Assembly: GCA_937902945.1 (NCBI GenBank)
Contig: CALEMD010000006.1
Coordinates: forward strand, 1 to 9,983
Origin: an uncultured Erysipelotrichaceae bacterium
GTDB lineage: Bacteria; Bacillota_I; Bacilli_A; Erysipelotrichales; Erysipelotrichaceae
Direction: 5' to 3'
Length of the DNA stretch: 9,983 bases
In this document: positions 1-8,700 of the stretch, in pieces
How the letters are laid out: each line of letters opens with the position of its first letter
Numbering within the stretch: position 1 is the stretch's first letter
The notes under the pieces: generated by a model
Database searches by the model: none
Told to the model about the DNA's origin: nothing
What the model saw: the letters and a program-made list of their open reading frames with translations, nothing else
Translations under genes and position numbers: made by a program

Positions 1-80
1 GACGCGGCGGATCTCTTAGTTCCGACGAAGTGAACCTCTGGCTCCGCCATACTCACATTATGCGTATTCAATTCAAATAA
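1..80. other. GC-rich edge segment, unassigned
   Basis: The first 60 bases contain 33 G or C, clearly more than the AT-rich remainder. Short frames are open here: on the plus strand bases 3-80 read without a stop until TAA at 78-80, and on the minus strand a frame containing an ATG is open to the edge. Neither is long enough to identify. The composition changes just before the HEPN-like remnant becomes recognisable as coding, so this may be the end of a different gene or repeat joined to a truncated one. What it encodes is unknown. Confidence 0.3.
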
Positions 81-441
81 CGGCTTTATTATTGAAAATA
101 TCATTAATACAGATGCCTCTTTTGACTGGTACGCTCTAACTGATGGAAAATCAGGCGAACTCCATGATTCAATTTCGAAAACAATTTCCAAAAATTGTGG
201 AAACACCGAGATTGAAGACTTATTTTCTAAGATAGTAGATATGAGAAACAGAATCATTCATGGATTTAGAATTACTTCGGATAAGGATGAACAAATACTG
301 GCAACAAAGACTCTTATAAAAAAGGGAAACAAGCAATTCGAAATAACGAAAGAATTCTTAATGGAATTCATAGAAATGAACGATAAGCTTAGCGACTTAC
401 TTAATAAATATCGGGAATGCGAATCAAGAAAATCAGCATAA
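34..441 (+). pseudogene. 5'-truncated HEPN-like protein fragment
   Basis: A plus-strand frame is open from 34 (after TGA at 31-33) to TAA at 439-441. From about base 82 the translation has the composition of a soluble helical protein: an acidic middle, then RNRIIH (Arg codon 244-246, His codon 259-261), then a Lys/Glu-rich helical tail. The RNxxxH arrangement matches the Rx4-6H signature of HEPN-type ribonucleases, which are common in abortive-infection and toxin-antitoxin systems; here that assignment rests on one motif and the helical character. No ATG, GTG or TTG lies in frame before the internal ATG at 241, and starting there would place the motif at the extreme N-terminus, which is unlikely for a working protein. 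I read it as the C-terminal part of a gene that lost its 5' end at the GC-rich junction near bases 60-80. It converges on the helicase operon and is separated from it by a terminator-like hairpin. It might instead be an intact gene with an unusual start. Confidence 0.5.
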
Positions 442-577
442 TCTCATTGGTTCGATATTTACTAACAAGTAATAAATCTTGCTTTAAAATATCATTTGCA
501 TTGCTGTATTGCACTATTTCACCGTATGTTCCAGCGGTTCAGAAAATATAAGCGATGCCGTTTTATCTGTCTCTAGT

Positions 578-621
578 AAATATGCGGGTAAGTTTCCATT
601 ATGGAACCCACCCGCATATTT
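578..621. terminator. Two-tier hairpin, probable bidirectional terminator
   Basis: Bases 578-589 (AAATATGCGGGT) pair perfectly with 610-621 (ACCCGCATATTT) to give a 12-bp stem. A second inner stem, TTCCA (594-598) with TGGAA (602-606), closes a 3-nt loop. On the plus strand the stem runs into a U-rich stretch (617-629), so it should work best for plus-strand transcripts. On the minus strand only the stem's own TTT is available, but the hairpin starts 7 nt past the stop codon of the helicase operon, the expected place for its terminator. The rest of the gap between the two genes, 442-577, shows no open frame or other structure I can name. Confidence 0.65.
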
Positions 622-628
622 TCTTATT

Positions 629-2728
629 TCATTTGTTTAAAAGTTCTGATTCCTTCCCATAGCTTGTTATATATGCTCCGATTTGTGCTCTAGTTAGTGC
701 TACATACAATAAACACTTTTCTGATGTTAATGCTTCTGCCTCAGCAACCGGATCAGCGTGATTCATGGCCGACTGCAATGGCACTATATGGTTATTTGCC
801 GCTGCCACAAATACATATTTAAATTCTAGGCCTTTGACCCTGTGCATTGTAGCCACACGTAGTCCATCATAGCTTCTGTCGTCAACCCGATTTCTTTTAA
901 TTGCATAGGAACGGATCCCAGCCTTCGTAAACTGAGCTATATAGTCATCCACAAGTTTCTTTGTCCTTGCAACTAAGCAGATGTCATTTAAGGCTACTCC
1001 CTGTTTCTCCAGCTTCTTCACTTCAGTCACAATGTAATTAAACTCACCGCTGGCATCTCTAAAATTCTTGATCTCTGGTTTCATACCATGCGTAAGTGAT
1101 TGGCATACATCTCCGGGATCAATATCCTCATCAAGATCATCAAAAGAAATTCCATTTAATAAAGCAAATGCATATTTTCTGATTTCTTCTGTTGTCCGAT
1201 AATTGATTTTTAGTATGCTGCTTCTGCCTCGAACATTAATCCCACATTTGCTGAGTACTGGATGGTTTTTATAAATTCTTTGATGCGCATCGCCAACAAT
1301 GAAAATATCATTCTGATGCTCATTTCCAGTTAAAGCGCGAATCAGCCGATATGCATTATCACTGAAATCCTGTCCTTCATCTACAATTACACTTTGATAC
1401 TTAGGTTCGCCACCAGCTTCAGCTAATAGTTTTGTGCTTTCATACATTGCTGTATTAATATCCCTGATCTGGTGTTCCTTCATCAGATTTTCATAGTTTT
1501 CAAAAACTTTCCATACAAGCATTCTTTTCTTCCTGTCTAAACGAATGCCGCGACCATTGCGTGTCGCCTTTACATATTTTTCCATGGATAGTGCTTCTTG
1601 TGCTATGACAACTCTATTCCATTCTTCTTCATAAAACTGGGCATCAAATGTCAATTCAGGATTTGCCATCGCCACTGCTTTTTCCCAAAGTGGAGAAATT
1701 TCTTGATCATAGCCAATCTGGGCTGAAAAATTCGTTTCTTTAAGGTATTGGTTCACCCATGCATCCAAATGAATCACTTCAATCTTTCTAAGTTCTTCTA
1801 CAGTACATATCTTTCTGAGATTCTCTTTAATATCTGCAGCTAGATTTGCTGTAAAAGTCGTAAATAGTATCCTTTGATTAGTCTTTAGTTTAGATGCAAG
1901 ATATTTTGCTCTATGCATTGCGACTACTGTCTTGCCAGTACCGGCTCCGCCAAGAACGCGTGCTGGTCCAGAATAGTCTTTGTGTACAATTTTCCGCTGA
2001 GTCGGATGCAGAAAAACGCGCCATTTTTCAAGGGGTTCAGCCATGATCATTCTCAATTCGTCTTCACCATCTACCACAACAAATTCTTTCAAAGTGTTTG
2101 GCTTTTGCAATGCGGACGTAAAATCATCTGTTGAAATCTTCTCATTCTTTTCTTCCTTAGCTAACTCCATCACTTCATCGATTTTAAATCCTTCTGCCAG
2201 CCAAGAAAGATACTCGTATGCATCATGAGGGATTGATGATTCTGCTTTATAGAACGAATCCTTATCTCTAAAACTGCGAATAAAAGGAATCTGTCCCTCT
2301 GGGACTCCTAACTTTATAAGTTCCTTATCCCCTGCTTTAGCAAAAAGGCTTTGTGCTGTGGATACAGCTGCGCTTTCTTCAACTGTTTTAACATCATAAA
2401 CCTGAATAGCACCTGTACTTGGATTGACTTCACAGCGTTTGTGTGCCGCCCATTGATAAGCTTCATCATGATGATCAACCCAGAGCAGTAGGAAAACACC
2501 TGATTCTTGCTGTCTTACCACAATTCCACGATAAGCATCATCAATTCTTACAGAATAGATTTTCTTATCAATACTATTTGATAATTTTTCATAGTTGATT
2601 CCTGGCGCCATAGGATTGTTGCGGAACTTATTAACAAATTCCGTGACTTTGCCCTGAATCTGTCTAGGCAGTTTAGCAAATGATGACAAAAAGTCTGATG
2701 AGATTGCTACTGTATACTTGTTTTCCAT
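629..2728 (-). CDS. RelE-like domain fused to UvrD/Rep-type SF1 helicase
   Basis: This encodes a 699-residue soluble protein (numbering from the ATG). Residues 2 to about 110 look like a RelE/ParE/YafQ-family toxin fold: a helical start, an 'NNP' turn, a short strand with IYSVRIDDAYRGIVV and a final strand LLLWVDHHDEAYQW, with candidate active or RNA-binding residues R61, R67, H86, H87 and Y91. Residues 111-235 form a linker. From about 238 there is a superfamily 1 helicase: Walker A GGAGTGKT 260-267, motif II VDEGQD 449-454, motif III GDAHQRIY 479-486, motif IV NYRTTEEIR 509-517, motif V around 625-642 (TMHRVKGLEF) and motif VI LLYVALTRAQ 673-682. All key ATPase residues are present, so it should unwind or translocate on DNA with ATP. 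No exonuclease domain is visible, and at about 700 residues it is close to the family core length. A GTG at 2731 also lies in frame, but the ATG sits 9 nt from GGAGG. It follows the large helicase-nuclease by 2 nt, so the two are probably made together and may work in one complex. Whether the RelE part cuts RNA or only serves as a binding module cannot be told from sequence. Confidence 0.9.
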   Translation of the reverse strand: MENKYTVAISSDFLSSFAKLPRQIQGKVTEFVNKFRNNPMAPGINYEKLSNSIDKKIYSVRIDDAYRGIVVRQQESGVFLLLWVDHHDEAYQWAAHKRCEVNPSTGAIQVYDVKTVEESAAVSTAQSLFAKAGDKELIKLGVPEGQIPFIRSFRDKDSFYKAESSIPHDAYEYLSWLAEGFKIDEVMELAKEEKNEKISTDDFTSALQKPNTLKEFVVVDGEDELRMIMAEPLEKWRVFLHPTQRKIVHKDYSGPARVLGGAGTGKTVVAMHRAKYLASKLKTNQRILFTTFTANLAADIKENLRKICTVEELRKIEVIHLDAWVNQYLKETNFSAQIGYDQEISPLWEKAVAMANPELTFDAQFYEEEWNRVVIAQEALSMEKYVKATRNGRGIRLDRKKRMLVWKVFENYENLMKEHQIRDINTAMYESTKLLAEAGGEPKYQSVIVDEGQDFSDNAYRLIRALTGNEHQNDIFIVGDAHQRIYKNHPVLSKCGINVRGRSSILKINYRTTEEIRKYAFALLNGISFDDLDEDIDPGDVCQSLTHGMKPEIKNFRDASGEFNYIVTEVKKLEKQGVALNDICLVARTKKLVDDYIAQFTKAGIRSYAIKRNRVDDRSYDGLRVATMHRVKGLEFKYVFVAAANNHIVPLQSAMNHADPVAEAEALTSEKCLLYVALTRAQIGAYITSYGKESELLNK

Positions 2729-2730
2729 CA

Positions 2731-5700
2731 CTATTCACCTCCGAACAAAGTATTGATTTTTGCTGCATCAAGCAGATTGATAATCTTCCAACCATTTGCT
2801 TCCAACATTGCTTTATCTTCTAGCTGTTCTGTCGTCATGAAACCAATCTTCTTATCTGGCCATGCAATTTCAATCGTTGCGATGACCTCCTGATCATCCC
2901 CTACTACTTCATACCCAATATTTTCTTCATTTGGAACAGGAATGTTTGAAGTTTTTGCAATTTCCACAAATGCCTTGGAATCATCATCAAACAAAAGCTC
3001 TTTGATCTTATCCCATGCACTAGTTTCATTTTTCATATCATCTTCTATTGATTCTTCATTAGCTGTCAATGGCAATTCATGATAATCTCCACGTTCTATA
3101 CCTGTAGTAGCAATAGCAATAAATCCTTTGTTAAACTGCATTAAATTGAAGAATTGCCATAAACCATTCCATTCCGATTCATATTTACTAGTTCTTTTAT
3201 CACTTTCATCTTCCAAAGCTGCTACTACTGCGACCTTATCATGCTGCTTTACATCTGGCATTAGAACTCCTGCATAAATTGAAAGATTCGAGCTTGATGA
3301 TCTTGGTTGCCAATTCCCATAGAATGTTTTTTGAAAAGTAAAACTATTCTCTGTAAATTGTGTCTGCTCATTAACTTGATCAATTATGTTTTTCCATTCA
3401 TTAAATGTTGCATTGTTATTGATAAGTGTAGGCTCAAGCAATGAGAGTGAATATGCATATGCTTGTCCTTTAAACAATTGCTCTGCATTTGGTAATTTCA
3501 AATATGCTATCAGAAGATCAAATGATGACATCTTTTCAGGTTCAATGCTTCCTGAATCCATCTGTTTTACAGTGTTCTGATACATGATTTTCCCAGATGG
3601 CATCATCTCAGACTGAAGCGTTAAAGTTGCAAAGTCACCTTGCGGTGTGAAAACGCTTTGAACATCTTTATAGCTCAGTGCCCACACTCTGTATTTACCA
3701 CTGCGTCTGATTGCTTCTCTTTTGATTGTATCGTCAGTCACAATATCCTTGTGATATAGGAATCCATCCGTAAATATAGCAACTGGTTTGTGCTCTGGCG
3801 CTGTTACAGGCCATATCATAAAGTCTGGTTTGCACTTGACACCCACTCCATCCTTAGCTTCTAACAATACTTGCGGCTCAATTTCCCACGCCTGCTTATC
3901 AAGTTTTATATAGTAACAATGTTTTCCATTTCTAATTGAGTCACTTACGTTAGCTGTTCCAACTTTCTGCCGGATTGCTTCTATGAATCTTTGTTCAAGT
4001 TCACTATCAAATAATGGATTGACTTGAATTTCATTGATCTTAAATATCTTCTTGATATTTTTCTTTCCTGAAAGAATAGATTTCAGCAGTCTCATTGCGG
4101 TTGACCGTGAAATATTTCCAATCTGCTGGCTCTGTCTATATGCATACAGGCAATGGTAACAGCCATCTTTTTGTGGGTCATCTTTACATGAGCAGTTTTC
4201 CATCTTCTGAAGAGCCTTTTCAAATATTTTGATCAGTGAATCCTTCTCGTTCATCAGCTGCTTTAAATATCCTGTACCACCTGGAACAGAATCATAAATC
4301 ACTAAATATTGTTTCCTATAATCTGCACCCGGTACTGGAACTTCGCTCACTGTTGCCCGCAGATGATCAACGTTGCCAAAGTATTCTTTCATGCCAAGCA
4401 TAAACGCAGCCACAAATGATTCCATCTTAACAGATGTAGAATCCATGGTTGTAGCAGGGACAAGCAATCGCAGTATTTCTGTATTGAATTCACGATATAG
4501 AAAGAGGCATTCTTCATAATCTTCTTCGCGAATTAATGAAGTTGCTTTTCTTACTTTGCAGGAAAGTGTATGATTCGCTTTCCCATTTTCCGGCTGGATC
4601 TTTCCGCAGTATTTACATATTTTGAATCCTTTGCGAACTTCGTCAACACCAGAAACAGACATCTTTTCACCTGTCATCTCACTCTCGCCAAAGTTGATCT
4701 CACGCAAAGTGGCTTTACTGACAAACTCATATCCAAATGGGAAATCGTCATTATCCATTTGATATGCACATGCAATGTCGTGATCTTCATCAACATCAAC
4801 GAGCATTTGTCTGCAATAGAATACATTAGAGCGGTTCTCTGTAGCATCACCAATCAAACTTTTTGAGTACTCTGTGTTGGAGTATACCATCTGAACCTTA
4901 AGCATGTTTCTCACTTGTCCAGCATCTGCCCAAGCGGGACTGCCGCACTGTGGACATGCAGAAGTATTTTTACCAGCCTCTTCTATCTGTGCATGAGAAC
5001 AGTTCGGGCACAATCTCCATTTTGTTGCTTGTGCTGTTGAAAGATCCACCTGATCAATCGTAAGTTTATGTCCATCTACATAGAAGTTATTATTTGGCGC
5101 AAACTCACTAATTGCTGATGATGCAGAACGGTTGTATTCATATAATATTTTTTTATACTGCTTCTTTCCTGCATCTGCAGTCGGTGTATCTTCATCTTCT
5201 TTACGATATAGAACAGCCCGAAGAATAATTCCTGCCTCTGGGAATGCATAGTTTGGTAGCAATCCCTCATCTGATAGGAAGTTAAAAACGTTCTTTTTTG
5301 CTATCTCACGATATACTTCCATCAAAGCATTTTTTTCACTCTTTAATTCCTTGATTTCAGCCTCATAAGAACTATCTTTTGGCTTATCTTCTAATTCTTT
5401 GACCATTTTTCCTAAAGCTTCAATACTCGTATGCAATGAATTCTGCTGACGTTTTAGTCCTTCAAAACCATCAATGATTTTCAGCTCCATTGAACTATTT
5501 TTCTGACCATCACCGCGAACATATTCCTGCAGTTCATTTTTCGTTCCTTCATCAAGATAAGCAGCAAACATCTGAATAAAAGAATTCAACTGACGTGAAA
5601 GAGTACTCTGAACATAACTGAGAAAATTGAATGGGAACATATTAGCAGGATGTTCATCAAGCTTGTTTAAAATTGTTCCTATTTTATCCGGTATTGCATT

Positions 5701-8700
5701 TTCAGGAACACCTTTTTTTATCCAGGAATCCATGCAAAATGCAATAAATTGTCTTTCAAGTACTGCGGATGCACGAAGATAGATATGAGGCGGTGTTACT
5801 TCACCTTCAATCATATCTAACGGATCAGAATAGAAATATAAATCATGCGGTCTTGCATTAGCAATTGCCAATGTCAGTGCATTCCCATCTTTACGCCCTG
5901 CGCGCCCTGCACGCTGCAGGAACTGGTTTTGAGCAGGTGGCATGCTGCATAAGATAACCGTTGAAAGATCTCCGATATCAATGCCCATTTCAAGTGTTGG
6001 CGTACAAGAAAGAACATTTGGATCCCAGGCTTCTCTGGTATCCTTAGAGCGTTTGAAATCAGTTTCAACATTCTCACGATCTGTTCTCTCTAACAAACCA
6101 GTATGTTCTCTTGCATTGATCCGTTCTAAATCACCAGTAGTATAAAGTCGTCCATAGTAATTATTCTCTGCAAAGGCAAAATCTTTCAGCATTCCTCCGC
6201 AAGCACTTCTTTGACATGGAGCACCATCAAAAATGGAGTATTCGTCTTCAGATACCGTATATACTGAACCACATGTATCGCAACGCAGCGTTTTCAATCG
6301 ATTTGTAACATAGACTTTGTCCTTATTCAAAGCATAGACAGTATACGATGGCGAAGATGGAACTTTTACAACAATATTATCTTTCACTGCTTCTTCAAGA
6401 ATAATCCTGCTAATTGAAGCATAAGTTGATTTGTCTACCAGCAATTCAGAACAGCATGATGAAATCCAATCAACATATTTATTCGATGACGGATAATCAT
6501 ACATCAATGTTTTCTTTGGATTTCCATTACATTCGGCAATAAAGTTCGGTGTATTTCTTCCTGATTGAAGACCTGGAAGCCAATCAGTATCATTATTAGA
6601 TAGCATGTAGCTTTTTGCATCATTTTCCGTATATCTTTCAAATACAGGATCAGAAAAAGCGCCATTGGTTCTCATCAGATTGAGATATCCTGCAACCATT
6701 CGTTTAAAAACAACGCTGTCTTCTGCTGCTAATTCTCCCAATTCATTAACAGTTCTTTCTTGAACTCTGTTGGCCAAAGAATTGATATCATCCATCTGAA
6801 ATGATAATACTGAACACCCTGACTTCTCCAAAGTACGTCCAATATTTGACGTCAGTCCATATTCCAGCATGATTTCGTATTTTAACCGCTCTTCAATTTT
6901 ATAAACTAAACTCTTCGCTTGCCGGTCTGTACCGATTTTCCTCTTTTCAACCATTTCTTCATAAGAGTTCTTCCAGACCATATTAGGCGCAATGAAAAAA
7001 CTGACAAACTTTTCCATTGGCATCTTCTCATGCCAATATTCAACAAATCCATCTTGGAACTCTATCAGTGACTGTCCTGCCCCGACTTTATCACAATACT
7101 CTTGAATTGCTGATCGCAGACCAAACCGCCATGTTCTAGCATTGAAAAAGCCTGCACGATGTGCAGCATCCTGTACACTGTCAGAAAATGCTAAAGTCTT
7201 CTTATCATCATTGAATTTTGATGCAAACATCTGAGAAATGCTCGCACTGATCTCCGTAGCACTTCTGATACCCATCAAGGACAGACCACGGCGGCTGCCG
7301 CAGCATGGGCATACATATTGTTTATGTACTTTAGTCCCAGATGTTTTTATCTTTGCAGGAATCTGAATATCAATCATTTCAGTATGGCAGTGAGGACAGG
7401 TGCTTGGCCCCTCATCGCCCAAAGCAACATGCAGACAGTCAGGACATATACGCGCCGCCATCATTCCACTCATCGGTTTATTATGAGAAAGCGGAAACAT
7501 CATCGTCACCTTCTCATCTGCTTTGAAATATCTATTATAAAATGCTTCCAGATTTACCATGGTGGCATCTTGGCGTTCATTTAATACAGAGACCCAGCCA
7601 GTCAAACCACAATCACGGCAGTTAACGACAGGTAAGTATTGTTTTGCCTGCTGTGTGTTTAAATCATGAGCTATTGAATATGTAATTTTACTTGGATCTA
7701 CTTTAGCAACCAATCTGCGCAGTTCTCTCATCCAAAGCTGGACCTGAACATACAAAAACGGGCGTAGACTTCCAACTGACCCAGTTCTTGCATGTGAAAT
7801 CAGGGCATACAATGAATTGATAACAATCGTAGGATCTTTTATTGCTTTCAGTTCCGGATAATGAGTTTTTAATTCTTCATATACTATAGATGCTTGGAAA
7901 TACTTCCCATCTGTCATACTTATCACAGCCTGAACAAAACTATGATGCATCAGAGCATCTTTTAGATGAAGCCTTCCTTCATCACTCATTACATCCAAAG
8001 AAAATCCAGGAAACCAATCCTTGACCGCCTTTTGCAAATACGCAGTTGCATTATCATTCATTGTTAATTCATCAAGTTCTTCTGCCTGTTCATTATTTGG
8101 CATCGTAAACTCTGTTGCTTCTATACCATCAAAGAATTCCTGTGGACTCAAACGATCTTCAGTGATTACAGAGTCTTTATCAAATGGTTCGCCAAATATT
8201 TCCTGTGCATAATCAATGATACTGGAAGTACTGTTTTTAGAGCCCATTGTTGCAGAAGTCCCAATGCAGCATAAATAGCCATCATAAATGCCAAGACGGC
8301 GCTTTAATCGGCGAAGCAAACATGCAAGGTCTGTACCCTGTGCTCCATCAAAAGTATGCAATTCATCAACCGCAATATACTTCAATGTTTCCGGTTCATT
8401 ATCGTTCCAAAGAAGTGCATCCTTTGGGCGTACTAATAAGTAGTCCAGCATCTTATAATTAGTCATCAAAATATCCGGCGTACTATTCAGCATGGTCTCA
8501 TGATCTGTAATAACGCCATGTTCGCTCATCATTCTAGCTGATTCTTCATCATTGCCGCCAACATACATCCCTACCGTAACATTGCCACGCAATTGATCAC
8601 TATTATAAATCAGTTCTGCTATACGCTTAGCTTGGTCAGTAGCAAGTGCATTCATAGGATAAATAATCAATGCTTTGATTCCTCTTTCACCACGATGCTG

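Noticed and set aside
442..577. Possible small RNA or gene in the convergent gap
   Set aside because: Only weak 4-bp hairpins and no open frame with a ribosome site were seen; nothing beyond the neighbouring terminator can be supported.
2399..2728. Stand-alone RelE toxin-antitoxin module
   Set aside because: The RelE-like part is fused in frame to the helicase with no stop, and no small antitoxin gene is next to it.
4570..4866. 98-residue plus-strand open frame
   Set aside because: It lies wholly opposite the large helicase gene in the DUF1998-proximal region, has no ribosome site of note, and its translation shows no domain; it is a shadow of the real gene.
7318..7584. 88-residue plus-strand open frame
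   Set aside because: It is antisense to the zinc-cluster insertion of the helicase, Cys/His-rich only because of the opposite strand, with no start signal.
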